NCBI RefSeq assembly: GCF_014490485.1
Contig: NZ_JACTVA010000040.1
Coordinates: forward strand, 1-50,570
Direction: 5' to 3'
From: Teichococcus aerophilus
Lineage (GTDB): Bacteria; Pseudomonadota; Alphaproteobacteria; Acetobacterales; Acetobacteraceae
DNA: 50,570 nucleotides
Position numbers and translations under genes: made by a program
Shown here: positions 1-8,497 of the stretch, piece after piece
Position numbering within the stretch: the first letter of the stretch is position 1
How the letters are laid out: every line of letters starts with the position of its first letter
Notes under the pieces: generated by a model
Told to the model about the DNA's origin: nothing
The model's database searches: none
The model's input: only the letters and a program-made list of their open reading frames with translations

Positions 1-2
1 TC

Positions 3-419
3 GATATCGTCGTCGCCGGCCTCGGCACCGGCGGCACGCTCACCGGCATCGCCCGCGCCCTGAAGCCGCGCCGCGACAGCCTGACCATCGTCGGCGTCGA
101 GCCGGCCGAATCCGCCGTGCTCTCCGGCGACGATCCCGGCCCGCACGAAATCCAAGGCATCGGCGCCGGCTTCAAGCCGAAGGTGCTGGAGATGGAGCGG
201 ATCGACCTGCTGCGCCGCGTCACCGAGCGCGAGGCCTACGCCGCGGCCCGCCTCTGCGCCCGCACCGAGGGCCTGCCCATCGGCATCTCCTCCGGCGCCG
301 TCCTGCACACCATGCTCGACCTCGCCACCCAGCCCGAGCACAACGGCAAGCTCATCATCGGCATCGCCGCATCCTTCGCCGAACGATACCTCTCGACGGA
401 TCTCTTCCACGGGTTGTGA
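3..419 (+). CDS. cysK: cysteine synthase, C-terminal part (gene truncated by window start)
   Basis: The visible 138 residues are the C-terminal part of a PLP-dependent O-acetylserine sulfhydrylase, which makes cysteine from O-acetylserine and sulfide in the cytoplasm. The reading frame is open from the first base. It shows the glycine-rich phosphate-binding loop (GLGTGGTLTG), the IQGIGAGF segment and the GISSGA motif near the C-terminus, all typical of CysK/CysM. The ending ERYLSTDLF is the usual end of CysK. The N-terminal domain with the PLP lysine lies outside the window. Cystathionine beta-synthase-like relatives share these motifs, but the short C-terminus favours cysteine synthase. Confidence 0.93.
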   Translation, partial: DIVVAGLGTGGTLTGIARALKPRRDSLTIVGVEPAESAVLSGDDPGPHEIQGIGAGFKPKVLEMERIDLLRRVTEREAYAAARLCARTEGLPIGISSGAVLHTMLDLATQPEHNGKLIIGIAASFAERYLSTDLFHGL

Positions 420-428
420 AAACAGCGC

Positions 429-458
429 TTGACGCGGGCGGGAAACGGAGGCTCCTCT
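429..458 (+). promoter_or_regulatory. candidate promoter of the tyrA leader transcript
   Basis: A TTGACG box (429-434) is followed after 18 bases by a weak -10-like TCCTCT (453-458). This would place the transcript start at about 465, the A of a short leader reading frame. The -35 is good and the -10 is poor, so this is a weak call supported mainly by what follows it. Confidence 0.35.
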
Positions 459-464
459 AGGCGC

Positions 465-515
465 ATGGACACGACCCTGCCCGCACCGCGCGAGTATTAC
501 CGCCCGCTCTCATAG
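465..515 (+). CDS. putative 16-residue leader peptide with tandem Tyr
   Basis: A small open frame encodes MDTTLPAPREYYRPLS and stops at TAG. Two adjacent tyrosine codons (495-500) sit about 45 bases before a strong terminator-like hairpin and upstream of a TyrA-family gene. Transcription-attenuation leaders carry codons for the amino acid their operon makes, and leaderless leader peptides are known for trpL in rhizobia. No Shine-Dalgarno site is visible, which fits leaderless translation from the candidate promoter but also fits no translation at all. The role is inferred from layout only. Confidence 0.4.
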   Translation: MDTTLPAPREYYRPLS

Positions 516-543
516 CGCGCGGCAGGATCGACCTTTTCGAAAC

Positions 544-574
544 CATGCCGCCGAGAGGCGGCATGTTGTGTTTC
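544..574 (+). terminator. terminator-like hairpin (possible attenuator) before tyrA
   Basis: CATGCCGCC (544-552), loop GAGA, GGCGGCATG (557-565), then TTGTGTTT. The 9-bp stem is perfect and a T-rich tract follows. The upstream segment GCGGCA (519-524) can pair with TGCCGC (546-551) to block this stem. The same upstream segment can also pair with CCTGC and CGCGCG at 476-492. These mutually exclusive pairings are what an attenuator needs. Confidence 0.55.
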
Positions 575-621
575 AGGGTGCCCCTCTCCCGGCGACCGCC
601 ATGCCCGCCCCGAGGAACCCG

Positions 622-1428
622 ATGCTCGACCTTGCCACTCCTGACGCCGCCTTCAGGCCCGCCCGCCACGCCCGCCCCCGCCTCTCGTTGGGGCTGGTCG
701 GCTACGGCGCCTTCGGGGCGTTCATCCTGCCCCATCTCTCCCGCTTCTTCGACGTGCAGGTGCATGACCCGGGGCGCGACCCCGGCAGCCTGCCCGGCCG
801 CGCCGCCGACCTGGCGACGGCCGCGGCGCAGACCATCGTCGTGCTGGCGGTGCCGCTGGCGCGAATGCAAGCCGTGGCCAGCGAACTGGCGCCGCTGCTG
901 CAGCCGGGCACACTGGTGGTCGATGTCTGCTCGTTGAAGATGCGGCCGCTGGAGATCCTGGCCGCGACCCTGCCGGCGCATGTGGAGATCCTCGGCACCC
1001 ACCCGCTGTTTGGGCCGCAGAGCGGCCGGCTGGGCATCGCCGGGCTGCGGATGGCGCTGTGCCCGGTGCGCGGCCGCAACGCCCGGCTGGCCGCCCGCTT
1101 CCTGCGCCGTGCCTTCGGGCTGGAGGTGTTCGTGACGACGGCAGAGGCGCATGACCGCCAGATGGCTTACGTGCAGGGGCTGACGCATATCGTCTCCCGC
1201 ATCGTCGTCGGTATGGACGTGCCGGCGCTGGACCTGCGCACCACCACCTTCGAGCACCTGACACGGATGGTGGATACGGTGCGGCACGATTCCGAGGAGC
1301 TGTTCCGCACCATCGCGCGCGACAACCCCTTCGCCGGCGAGGTGCGGGACCGCTTCGCCGCCGCCACGGCGCAGGTGCTGGACGGATTGGAAGGCGACCG
1401 CCGCCAGGTGGCCCGGACAGAGACGTGA
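622..1428 (+). CDS. tyrA: prephenate/arogenate dehydrogenase family protein
   Basis: A 268-residue single-domain TyrA-type dehydrogenase, expected to oxidatively decarboxylate prephenate or arogenate with NAD(P) in tyrosine synthesis. The Rossmann loop GYGAFG lies at about residues 27-32 and the substrate-site signature THPLFGP at about 126-132. The helical C-terminal dimerisation part ends near residue 255. The ATG at 622 was chosen because GAGGA lies five bases before it. An ATG at 601 and a GTG at 568 are in frame but lack a ribosome site, and the GTG falls inside the hairpin's T tract. There is no ACT or chorismate mutase domain. The short form and HPLFGP signature resemble plant-type arogenate dehydrogenases, so substrate preference is open. 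Confidence 0.85.
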   Translation: MLDLATPDAAFRPARHARPRLSLGLVGYGAFGAFILPHLSRFFDVQVHDPGRDPGSLPGRAADLATAAAQTIVVLAVPLARMQAVASELAPLLQPGTLVVDVCSLKMRPLEILAATLPAHVEILGTHPLFGPQSGRLGIAGLRMALCPVRGRNARLAARFLRRAFGLEVFVTTAEAHDRQMAYVQGLTHIVSRIVVGMDVPALDLRTTTFEHLTRMVDTVRHDSEELFRTIARDNPFAGEVRDRFAAATAQVLDGLEGDRRQVARTET

Positions 1429-1444
1429 ATCACGCGATCGGCAG

Positions 1445-1479
1445 GAGCGTGTCCGCCAAGATCCGCGGCGGACACGCTC
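1445..1479 (+). terminator. hairpin terminator after tyrA
   Basis: A perfect 13-bp inverted repeat (GAGCGTGTCCGCC, nine-base loop, GGCGGACACGCTC) starts 16 bases after the tyrA stop. No T run follows, so it may act as a Rho-assisted terminator or 3'-end stabiliser. Confidence 0.55.
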
Positions 1480-1537
1480 TGCGCATGGGCTGACACGGTG
1501 CTTGCCGTAGCAGGGGAATTGCTAGACAGACGGAGGC

Positions 1538-2206
1538 ATGTCCGAACTGATGTCGATCCTCCACTACATCTTCGTCGTGGTGCTCGGCATCCTGCCCATC
1601 ATGAACCCGCTGAGCACCGTGCCGCTGGTCATCGCCCTGACCGGCGGAATGACGGCGGCGGAGCGGACGCGGCAGATCCGTCTGGCGGTGCTGTATGCAG
1701 CCTGCGTGCTGATCAGCTTCCTGCTGGCGGGGCAGTTGATCATCGCCGCCTTCGGCATTTCGCTGGCCGGTATCCGGGTGGCGGGCGGGCTGATCATCCT
1801 GGCGCTGGGCATGCGGATGTTGTTCACCGGCCAGGACGAAAGCGGCCCGACGGCCGACAACGTGGCGGCGGCCGAGCATCCCGGCCAGCCCGACATCGCC
1901 TTCACGCCACTGGCGATGCCCAGCCTCAGCGGCCCCGGCTCGATCGCCGCGGTGCTCAGCTACAGTTCACAGATCCCGGCGGACCGGCCGATCATCGGCC
2001 ACTTCGTCATTATCTGCGGCATCCTGATCACGCTGGGTATCGCCTGGCTGGTGCTCTCCTCCTCCTTCCGCATCGCCCGCATGTTGGGGCGCAGCGGCGT
2101 GGGGGCGCTGACCAAGATCATGGGCTTCCTGCTGACCTGCATCGCCGTGCAGTTCATCGCCTCCGGCATCCATGAATTCATCCAGGGATGGAGCCTGGGC
2201 GGCTGA
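1538..2206 (+). CDS. MarC family (UPF0056) integral membrane protein
   Basis: A 222-residue inner-membrane protein with about six hydrophobic segments (near residues 6-28, 45-65, 72-92, 125-145, 150-172 and 190-212). The N-terminal segment IMNPLSTVP is the family's conserved first-helix signature, and the mid-protein PLAMPSLSGPGSIA segment is equally diagnostic. Members were once linked to multiple antibiotic resistance, but that role was withdrawn and the substrate is unknown. GGAGG sits only one base before the chosen ATG and 13 bases before the next in-frame ATG (1550), so the start is uncertain by four codons. The gene appears to be monocistronic. Confidence 0.88.
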   Translation: MSELMSILHYIFVVVLGILPIMNPLSTVPLVIALTGGMTAAERTRQIRLAVLYAACVLISFLLAGQLIIAAFGISLAGIRVAGGLIILALGMRMLFTGQDESGPTADNVAAAEHPGQPDIAFTPLAMPSLSGPGSIAAVLSYSSQIPADRPIIGHFVIICGILITLGIAWLVLSSSFRIARMLGRSGVGALTKIMGFLLTCIAVQFIASGIHEFIQGWSLGG

Positions 2207-2242
2207 GACGAGGATGCTGAAACGGGGCGAGCGGCGGGCAAC

Positions 2243-2275
2243 AAAAAACCCCTGGGACGGGGGTCCGCCAGGGGC
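2243..2275 (-). terminator. terminator of tRNA-Pro
   Basis: On the minus strand the stem CCCCTGG...CCAGGGG is followed by TTTTTTG, 21 bases beyond the tRNA 3' end. It is a canonical Rho-independent terminator. On the plus strand it lacks a T run. Confidence 0.8.
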
Positions 2276-2295
2276 TGTATGCCGGCTTCAGTCGA

Positions 2296-2372
2296 TGGTC
2301 GGAATGGCGGGATTCGAACCCACGACCCCTTGTCCCCCAGACAAGTGCGCTACCAGGCTGCGCCACATTCCG
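2296..2372 (-). tRNA. tRNA-Pro (GGG)
   Basis: A 77-base cloverleaf with acceptor pair CGGAATG/CATTCCG, D-arm GCGC/GCGC, anticodon arm CTTGT-CTGGGGG-ACAAG (anticodon GGG), T-loop TTCGAAT and an encoded ACCA end. Confidence 0.95.
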
Positions 2373-2381
2373 ATGAGCGGG

Positions 2382-2410
2382 GGCATAGCACCGGCTCGGT
2401 GATGCCTCAA
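2382..2410 (-). promoter_or_regulatory. sigma-70-type promoter of tRNA-Pro
   Basis: On the minus strand TTGAGG (2410-2405) is separated by 17 bases from TATGCC (2387-2382). The tRNA 5' end follows at 2372. Confidence 0.55.
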
Positions 2411-2492
2411 GCCCCTCGCAAGCAATGACGTCGCGTTGGGGCAAATTCTGTCCCGCCGAAGCCGGTGGCGAGGACCGCCAGCCGAGGCCCGG

Positions 2493-3005
2493 TCAGCGGC
2501 CGCCGTGCTGGGCCGCGAGGGCGCGTAGCTCGCTGGCCAGGGCTTCCAGCTCGCCGAGGGCCTGGCGCAGCGCCAGTTGCGCCGGCTCGGCCGGTGGCAG
2601 TTCCGGGACGGCGGCGGTCTCGGCCTCCGCCACGGCTTCGGGATGCTCGGCGGCGTCGGGGCCGTCGCGCAGCAGGCGCTGCACGCCCTTGATGGTGTAG
2701 CCCTGGGTGTAGAGCAGATCGCCAATCCGGCGCAGCAGCGCGATATCCTCGGGCCGGTAGTAGCGGCGGCCGCCGCCGCGCTTCAGCGGCTTCAGCTGGG
2801 GGAACTTGGTCTCCCAGAAGCGCAGCACGTGCTGCGGGATGTTCAGGTCTTCCGCGACCTCGCTGATGGTTCGGAACGCCGTGGGCGCCTTGCGCGGGCG
2901 GCCGGATGCATCCTGCCCCGGGCCTTCCGAGCCAGGGCCCTCAGGCCCACCGGTCTCATGCGGCTCGAAATCATCGCCCATCGGGGGCAGGTCATCGTCA
3001 CTCAT
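2493..3005 (-). CDS. MerR-family transcriptional regulator (ihfA-linked type)
   Basis: A 170-residue protein with an acidic, Gly/Pro-rich N-terminal tail (about 1-40), a MerR winged helix-turn-helix (about 44-113, with [19 protein letters not shown] and the wing [10 protein letters not shown]) and an Ala/Glu-rich helical C-terminus. There is no cysteine-based metal site or effector domain. This short MerR type sits directly after ihfA in many alphaproteobacteria; its target is not known. The start overlaps the last 8 bases of ihfA, implying co-transcription and coupled translation. Confidence 0.88.
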   Translation of the reverse strand: MSDDDLPPMGDDFEPHETGGPEGPGSEGPGQDASGRPRKAPTAFRTISEVAEDLNIPQHVLRFWETKFPQLKPLKRGGGRRYYRPEDIALLRRIGDLLYTQGYTIKGVQRLLRDGPDAAEHPEAVAEAETAAVPELPPAEPAQLALRQALGELEALASELRALAAQHGGR

Positions 3006-3306
3006 CGGTGGCCGGCACCGCTTCGCCGTTCAGCCGGGCCTTGAGGACCTGGCTGGGGCGGAAGGACAGAACGCGGCGGGGCATGATCGGCACCTCCACC
3101 CCGGTCTTCGGGTTGCGCCCAACGCGCAGACCCTTCTGCCGCACCGTGAAGGTGCCGAAGGCGGAAATCTTCACGGCTCGCCCGCTTTCCAGCGCGGCTG
3201 AAACCCGCTCCAGCACATCTTCCAGCAGCTCGGCGCTTTCGTTGCGGGAAAGGCCGACCTGGGCGTAGATCGCCTCGGCCAGTTGCGCGCGCGTAATGGT
3301 GTTCAT
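2998..3306 (-). CDS. ihfA: integration host factor subunit alpha
   Basis: A 102-residue DNA-bending protein of the HU/IHF family that pairs with IhfB to bend DNA at specific sites in transcription, recombination and replication. The N-terminal helices ([20 protein letters not shown]), the [12 protein letters not shown] segment and the beta-arm [12 protein letters not shown] with its intercalating proline are all present. The ATG at 3306 matches the family N-terminus; upstream in-frame codons would add an unrelated extension. Followed with overlap by the MerR-like gene, the standard alphaproteobacterial arrangement. Confidence 0.93.
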   Translation of the reverse strand: MNTITRAQLAEAIYAQVGLSRNESAELLEDVLERVSAALESGRAVKISAFGTFTVRQKGLRVGRNPKTGVEVPIMPRRVLSFRPSQVLKARLNGEAVPATDE

Positions 3307-3452
3307 GACCGGACGCGGCCCATGCCAGAAATCCCTCGCAACCCACTCTACTGCAAAGAAAACCGGCATCGCCCTCTGGCGTCAACCGCGCGACGGCGTC
3401 CGAACCGCCCAGTCGGGCCCGCAGGTGCGAAGAGTCGGTTAACGTGACAAAT

Positions 3453-3470
3453 GCGCCACAGCTGTGGCGC
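3453..3470 (-). terminator. perfect 18-bp palindrome after rsmB
   Basis: GCGCCACAGCTGTGGCGC is fully self-complementary. It lies 38 bases beyond the rsmB stop and on the minus strand is followed by ATTTGT. It could be a terminator hairpin for rsmB, or a dimeric-protein binding site upstream of ihfA. Confidence 0.4.
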
Positions 3471-3508
3471 CCCTATCACGCTTTCCGGAGCGTCGGGCGA
3501 GAAGAGTC

Positions 3509-4816
3509 TCAGCTTTGGCGCTGAAGCACCGCGGCGAAGAAGCCGTCCGTACCGTGGCGGTGCGGCGAGAGTTGCATCCAGGGACCATCGACCGGCGGCA
3601 CCGGCGTCTCGGTCGCCTCCCCCCAGGCCTGGGCGAAGGGCACGGCGCTGAACGCGGGGTGGCGGGCCAGGAAGCCCTCCACCTGGGCCACGTTCTCCTC
3701 CGGCAGGATGGAGCAGGTGGCGTAGATCAGCCGCCCGCCCTTGGCGACCAGCCCGGCCGTCGTGTCCAGGATCTCGTGCTGCTTGGCGGCCAGTTCCTCG
3801 ACATCGCGGGGCGTGGTGCGCAGCCGTGCATCGGGGTTGCGGCGCCAGGTGCCGGTGCCGGTACAGGGTGCGTCGACCAGCACGCGGTCGAACTGCCCGG
3901 CGCGGCGCTTTACCCAGCGGTCGCCAGGTTCCAGCAGATGGCGCTCGGCATTGTCGACGCCGGCGCGGCGCAGGCGCTTCACCGCGCCTTCCAGCCGCGT
4001 GGCGGAAACGTCGCAGGCGACGATGCGGCCCTTGTTGGCCATGGTCGCGGCGACGGCGAGCGTCTTGCCAGCCGCCCCGGCACAGTAATCGGCCACGCGC
4101 ATGCCGGGCTTTGCGCCCGTCACCAGCGCGATGAGCTGGCTGCCCTCGTCCTGGATCTCCACCAGCCCGTCCGCGAAGGCCTTGGTGGCCAGGATGGGGC
4201 GGCGGTCGGCGATGCGCAGCCCCCAGGGGGACCACGGGGTAGGCTCGGTCAGCACACCCTCCTCCGCCAGGGCGGCGGCGGCGGCCTCACGCGTCGTGCG
4301 CAGCAGATTGACGCGCAGGTCCAGCGGAGCGGAGACGTCCATCGCCTCGGCCTCGGCCGGCAGGTCGTCGCCGAAGCGGGCGCGGAAGGAGGGCAGCGCC
4401 CAGTCCGGCAGGTTCAGCCGGATGGCTTCCGGCATCTCCGGCATGGCCAGCTTGCGGCTGGCCATGGTGGCCACCGCCTGGTGCTCGCCTGGGTCCATCG
4501 GCGGCGGGTTGAAGCGCCCGCCGGCGAAAAGCTGGTCGACGCCCTGCGGCGTCCAGCGGTCCACCAGCACCAGATGCGCCATCACCAGCTGCCGGGCGCG
4601 GCCGGGCAGGCCCACCTGCTCCAGGTGCCAGGTCAGGCGCAGGCGCTGGCGCAGCACGCCCCAGGCCCGCTCCGCCACCGCGCGCCGGTCGCCGCTGCCG
4701 ATATAGCGGCGGCCACGGAAGAAATCATTGGCCGTGGCATCGGCCGGGCGGCGTGGCGTGGCATCGATATCCGCCACCAGAGCGATGGCGGCAGCGACGC
4801 GGGCGGATGGGGTCAA
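3509..4816 (-). CDS. rsmB: RsmB-type 16S rRNA (cytosine-C5) methyltransferase
   Basis: A 435-residue SAM-dependent RNA m5C methyltransferase. An N-terminal NusB-like RNA-binding helical domain (about 1-140) is followed by the catalytic Rossmann domain. The SAM loop VADYCAGAAGKT is at 241-252, motif IV DAPC has its cysteine at about 318, and the motif VI catalytic cysteine is in YATCS at about 368, so both catalytic cysteines are present. The start is a TTG with AGGAAGG ten bases upstream, six bases after the guaB stop, so the two genes are probably co-transcribed. RsmB is expected to methylate 16S C967; the NOP2/Sun family has other members, so exact target is inferred. Confidence 0.85.
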   Translation of the reverse strand: MTPSARVAAAIALVADIDATPRRPADATANDFFRGRRYIGSGDRRAVAERAWGVLRQRLRLTWHLEQVGLPGRARQLVMAHLVLVDRWTPQGVDQLFAGGRFNPPPMDPGEHQAVATMASRKLAMPEMPEAIRLNLPDWALPSFRARFGDDLPAEAEAMDVSAPLDLRVNLLRTTREAAAAALAEEGVLTEPTPWSPWGLRIADRRPILATKAFADGLVEIQDEGSQLIALVTGAKPGMRVADYCAGAAGKTLAVAATMANKGRIVACDVSATRLEGAVKRLRRAGVDNAERHLLEPGDRWVKRRAGQFDRVLVDAPCTGTGTWRRNPDARLRTTPRDVEELAAKQHEILDTTAGLVAKGGRLIYATCSILPEENVAQVEGFLARHPAFSAVPFAQAWGEATETPVPPVDGPWMQLSPHRHGTDGFFAAVLQRQS

Positions 4817-4822
4817 GGTGCT

Positions 4823-6328
4823 TCAGCCTTCCTGGCGGTAGTTCGGCGCTTCCCGCGTGATGGCGACGTCATGCACGTGGGATTCGCGCAGGCCGGCGCC
4901 GGTAATGCGGCGGAAGGTGCAGTTCTGCTGCATGTCGGGGATGGTGGCGTTGCCGGTGTAGCCCATGGCCGACTTCAGCCCGCCCACCATCTGGTGAATG
5001 ACGTTGCCGACCGGGCCCTTGTAGCCGACGCGGCCTTCGATGCCCTCGGGCACCAGCTTCAGCTGGTCCTGCACCTCGGCCTGGAAGTAGCGGTCGGCCG
5101 AGCCGCGCGCCATGGCGCCGATGGAGCCCATGCCGCGATACGCCTTGTACGAACGGCCCTGGTAGAGGAACACCTCGCCCGGCGCTTCATCGGTACCGGC
5201 GAACATGCTGCCCATCATGGCGCAGTCGGCGCCGGCCGCGATGGCCTTGGCCAGGTCGCCGGAAGAGCGGATGCCGCCATCGGCGATGGCGGGCACGCCC
5301 TTCTCATGCGCCGCGGCGGAGCATTCCATCACCGCGGTCAGCTGCGGCACGCCGACGCCCGCGACGATGCGGGTGGTGCAGATGGAGCCCGGGCCGATGC
5401 CGATCTTCACCGCATCCGCACCGGCATCGGCCAGGGCGCGCACGGCGTCCGGCGTCGCCACGTTGCCGGCGATGACCTGCACGGTGTTGGACATGCGCTT
5501 CACGCGCTCGATCACCTTCAGCACGCCGGCGGAGTGGCCGTGGGCGGTATCGACCACCACGACATCGACCTCGGCCTCGATCAGCAGCTCGGCACGGCGG
5601 ATGCCGTCCTCGCCAGTGCCGGTGGCGGCGGCGGCGCGCAGGCGGCCCATCACGTCCTTGGCGGCGTTCGGGTTGGCCTGGGCCTTGTCCATGTCCTTGA
5701 CGGTGATCAGGCCGATGCAGCGATACTGGTCGTCCACCACCAGCAGCTTCTCGATGCGGTGCTTGTGCAGCAGCTCGCGCGCCTTGGTGGGCGTGACGTC
5801 GCCGGTGACGGTGATCAGGTTCTCCCGCGTCATCAGCTCATAGACGCGGATGCCGGGGTCGGTCGCGAAGCGCACGTCGCGATAGGTGAGAATGCCGACG
5901 AGGCGGTTGCTCTCCCGCTCCACCACCGGAATGCCGCTGATGTGGAAGGAGGCCATCAGGGCCTGCGCCTCGGCCAGGGTCTGGTCGGGGTGGATGGTGA
6001 CGGGGTTCACCACCATGCCGCTCTCGAACTTCTTCACCTGGCGGACCTGCGCGGCCTGCTGCTCGGGCGTGAGGTTCTTGTGGATGACGGCGATGCCGCC
6101 GGCCTGCGCCATGGCGATGGCCATGTTGCCTTCGGACACCGTGTCCATCGCGGCGGCCACCAGCGGGATGTTCAGGGAGATCTCGCGCGTCAGGCGCGTG
6201 CGCACATCGGCCTGGGCCGGAAGCACGGTGGAGTAAGCGGGCACCAGCAACACGTCGTCGAAGGCATAAGCCTCGGCGATCAACTTGCGCTGGGGCGCGG
6301 TTTCAATCGGGAGAGAGTCGAGTGCCAT
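4823..6328 (-). CDS. guaB: IMP dehydrogenase
   Basis: A 501-residue cytoplasmic enzyme that oxidises IMP to XMP with NAD, the committed step of guanine nucleotide synthesis. The TIM-barrel is interrupted by two CBS domains (about 107-220) that normally bind adenine and guanine nucleotides and regulate the enzyme. The active-site loop [15 protein letters not shown] carries the catalytic cysteine at about 317, and the flap RGMGS is present further on. Full length for the family. Followed closely by rsmB. Confidence 0.97.
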   Translation of the reverse strand: MALDSLPIETAPQRKLIAEAYAFDDVLLVPAYSTVLPAQADVRTRLTREISLNIPLVAAAMDTVSEGNMAIAMAQAGGIAVIHKNLTPEQQAAQVRQVKKFESGMVVNPVTIHPDQTLAEAQALMASFHISGIPVVERESNRLVGILTYRDVRFATDPGIRVYELMTRENLITVTGDVTPTKARELLHKHRIEKLLVVDDQYRCIGLITVKDMDKAQANPNAAKDVMGRLRAAAATGTGEDGIRRAELLIEAEVDVVVVDTAHGHSAGVLKVIERVKRMSNTVQVIAGNVATPDAVRALADAGADAVKIGIGPGSICTTRIVAGVGVPQLTAVMECSAAAHEKGVPAIADGGIRSSGDLAKAIAAGADCAMMGSMFAGTDEAPGEVFLYQGRSYKAYRGMGSIGAMARGSADRYFQAEVQDQLKLVPEGIEGRVGYKGPVGNVIHQMVGGLKSAMGYTGNATIPDMQQNCTFRRITGAGLRESHVHDVAITREAPNYRQEG

Positions 6329-6406
6329 GGCCGGGACCTTTCGCAGAAACGGCGGGTGCGTTCCGCTGCCTTGGCGGTGCGTCCTACCCCCGATTCCCCC
6401 CGCGCT

Positions 6407-6432
6407 GCAAGCGTCACGAACGTGACGCTTGC
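6407..6432 (-). terminator. hairpin between rlmE and guaB
   Basis: A perfect 11-bp inverted repeat (GCAAGCGTCAC, loop GAAC, GTGACGCTTGC) lies 16 bases after the rlmE stop and about 80 bases before guaB. No T run. It probably marks the 3' end of the rlmE transcript. Confidence 0.5.
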
Positions 6433-6448
6433 GCGTGGCTCGTCTGCG

Positions 6449-7135
6449 TCAGCCGCGGAAGCCCTCGCCCCGGAAGCCCTGGGCGACCACGTACATCTCC
6501 GCGCTGCCCTTGCGGCTGGCGGGCGGCTTGGCGTGCTTCACGCTGGCGAAGTCCCGCTTCATCATGTTCAGCAGGTCCTTCTCCGTGCCGCCCTGGAAGG
6601 CCTTGGCGACGAAGGCACCGCCCGGCGTCAGCACCTTGGCCGCGAAATGCAGCGCCAGCTCGATCAACCCCAGAATCCGCAAATGGTCCGTGGCGTTGTG
6701 GCCGGTGGTGTTGGGCGCCATGTCGGACAACACCAGGTCGGCCGGGCCGTCCATCGCCGCCAGCACCGCCTGTTCCACCGCATCCTCCTGGAAGTCGCCT
6801 TCCAGCAGGATGGCGCCGGGGATGACGTCCATCGGCAGCAAATCCAGCGCAACCACCCTGCCGGCATCGCCCACGCGCTGCACCGCCACCTGGGTCCAGC
6901 CCCCGGGGGCGGCGCCGAGGTCCACAACCCGCTGGCCGGGGTGGAACAGCTTGTACTTCTCGTCCAGCTCCAGAATCTTGAACGCGGCGCGGGACCGCCA
7001 GCCTGCGGCCTTGGCGGCGCGGACATAGGGGTCGTTCAACTGCCGCTCCAGCCACTTCTGGCTGGCGGTGGTACGGCCCTTGGCGGTGCGCAGGCGGGTG
7101 GACAGGCCACGCCCGCCCTCAGTCGGCGGCTTCAC
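6449..7135 (-). CDS. rlmE: 23S rRNA (uridine-2'-O)-methyltransferase RlmE/FtsJ
   Basis: A 228-residue SAM-dependent 2'-O-methyltransferase that modifies U2552 of the 23S A-loop during 50S maturation. The SAM motif VVDLGAAPGGW lies at about 70-80. Catalytic residues of the K-D-K-E tetrad are visible: Lys in AAFKILELDEK (about 53), Asp in LVLSDMAPNTTG (about 138) and Lys in FVAKAFQGG (about 178). The start is GTG, 14 bases after the ppx stop, suggesting a ppx-rlmE operon. Confidence 0.94.
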   Translation of the reverse strand: MKPPTEGGRGLSTRLRTAKGRTTASQKWLERQLNDPYVRAAKAAGWRSRAAFKILELDEKYKLFHPGQRVVDLGAAPGGWTQVAVQRVGDAGRVVALDLLPMDVIPGAILLEGDFQEDAVEQAVLAAMDGPADLVLSDMAPNTTGHNATDHLRILGLIELALHFAAKVLTPGGAFVAKAFQGGTEKDLLNMMKRDFASVKHAKPPASRKGSAEMYVVAQGFRGEGFRG

Positions 7136-7149
7136 TTAACAGCAATCCT

Positions 7150-8274
7150 TCAGGATAACGGCGCCGCGGCGTGCCGGGCGGTAAACGGCGGGCGCCGGGG
7201 TGCGGCGCCTTCTTCCCGCATCATACGCTGCAGCATGCCTTCCCGCAGCCCCCGGTCCGCGACCGTGACGCAGGAGGAGGGCCAGACCCGCCGGATGGCG
7301 GCATAGATGGCGCAGCCGGGCAGGACGAAATCCGCCCGTTCCGGCCCGACGCAGGGGTGGGAGCGCAGGCCGTCCCGCCCCAGGGCGAACAGGTCGCGCA
7401 GCGCCTGGTCCGCCGCCTCGCAATCCAGCACCTTGCCGTCGATCAGCGGGCGGGAGTAGCGAGGCAAGGCCAGGGCGACGCCGGCCAGGGTGGTCACGGT
7501 GCCGCTGGTGCCCATCAGCCGCACGCCGCCGGCGCGCATTTCCTGGCCGATGCAATGCACGCGGTCGAACCGCGCCAGAGCCTCCGCCACCTCGTCCACC
7601 ACCGTGTCGAAGCCCTTGGGGGTGTAGCAGCAGAGATTGGCGCGCTCGGCCAGAGTGACCACGCCCAGCGGCAGCGAGACATAGCCGATCAGCGAGGCCG
7701 TGCCGCCTTCCCGCCGGATCCAGGCGATCTCGGTACTGCCGCCGCCGATGTCGAACAGCAGGGCCCGCCGGTCACCCGCCCGCAACAGCGGCGTGCAGGA
7801 TTCCATCGCCAGCTCCGCCTCCTCCCGCGCCGGGATGATGCGAAGCGGCAGGCCGGTGATATCCCGCGCATGCTGGATGAAGGCGGCGCCGTTACCGGCC
7901 TGGCGGCAGGCCTCGGTGGCCACGGCCAGGATGCGACGCAGCGGCCGGCGCAGCATCTTCTGCGCGCAGGCCTGCAGCGCGGTGATGGCGCGGCCCATCG
8001 CGTCCTCGGACAGGCAGCCGGTCGCGGCCAGCCCCTCGCCCAGCCGGACGACGCGGCTGTAGCTGTCGACCACCTTCATCGCGCCGGAGGCTGTGGGGGT
8101 GCCGACCAGGAGGCGGCAATTATTCGTCCCGAGGTCGATCGCCGCATAGGCGCCCTGATGCCCGGCCCACTGCCCCGAAGCGGTGGGGCCAGAAGCGGAG
8201 GGAAATGCGGGACGGGCGCGGGGCGGGACAATGGGGTCTGACATGGCATTCTGGTTCGGCGGCGCATGGGGCAC
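7150..8274 (-). CDS. Ppx/GppA family phosphatase
   Basis: A 374-residue member of the ASKHA fold exopolyphosphatase/guanosine pentaphosphatase family, which hydrolyses polyphosphate or pppGpp. The first phosphate loop is AAIDLGTNNCRLL, and the second motif LLFDIGGGSTEIAW is fully conserved. It ends after the catalytic domain and lacks the HD-like C-terminal extension of longer Ppx proteins, as is common in alphaproteobacteria. The start given is a GTG; an in-frame ATG at 8244 is equally plausible because neither has a good ribosome site. Polyphosphate versus pppGpp preference cannot be read from sequence. Confidence 0.88.
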   Translation of the reverse strand: MPHAPPNQNAMSDPIVPPRARPAFPSASGPTASGQWAGHQGAYAAIDLGTNNCRLLVGTPTASGAMKVVDSYSRVVRLGEGLAATGCLSEDAMGRAITALQACAQKMLRRPLRRILAVATEACRQAGNGAAFIQHARDITGLPLRIIPAREEAELAMESCTPLLRAGDRRALLFDIGGGSTEIAWIRREGGTASLIGYVSLPLGVVTLAERANLCCYTPKGFDTVVDEVAEALARFDRVHCIGQEMRAGGVRLMGTSGTVTTLAGVALALPRYSRPLIDGKVLDCEAADQALRDLFALGRDGLRSHPCVGPERADFVLPGCAIYAAIRRVWPSSCVTVADRGLREGMLQRMMREEGAAPRRPPFTARHAAAPLS

Positions 8275-8380
8275 AGGTGAAGAGGTGCCCGGACTGCGCC
8301 GACACGGAGGATGATCCGGCCTGAGGGTGGCCGGGGCAAGCTATTTCGTGCCTGAAGACAAAATGGTGTCACGGACGGGC

Positions 8381-8409
8381 TTGCACCACCCCCAAGGCGA
8401 TGCTATCTG
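8381..8409 (+). promoter_or_regulatory. promoter of tRNA-Gln
   Basis: TTGCAC (8381-8386), 17-base spacer, TATCTG (8404-8409); the tRNA begins 14 bases later. Confidence 0.6.
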
Positions 8410-8423
8410 CCCGCCCACGCCGT

Positions 8424-8497
8424 TGGGGAATAGTTTAACGGTAGAACTCCCGACTCTGACTCGGGCAGTCTTGGTTCGAATCCAGGTTCCCCAGCCA
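8424..8497 (+). tRNA. tRNA-Gln (CTG)
   Basis: A 74-base tRNA with acceptor pair TGGGGAA/TTCCCCA, anticodon arm CCCGA-CTCTGAC-TCGGG (anticodon CTG), T-loop TTCGAAT and encoded CCA. Confidence 0.95.

Noticed and set aside
3464-7306. 1280-codon open frame on the plus strand
   Set aside because: It runs antisense to rsmB, guaB and rlmE, is His/Gly/Arg/Ala-rich with no domain pattern, and is explained by strong GC3 bias, which removes stops in the opposite strand.
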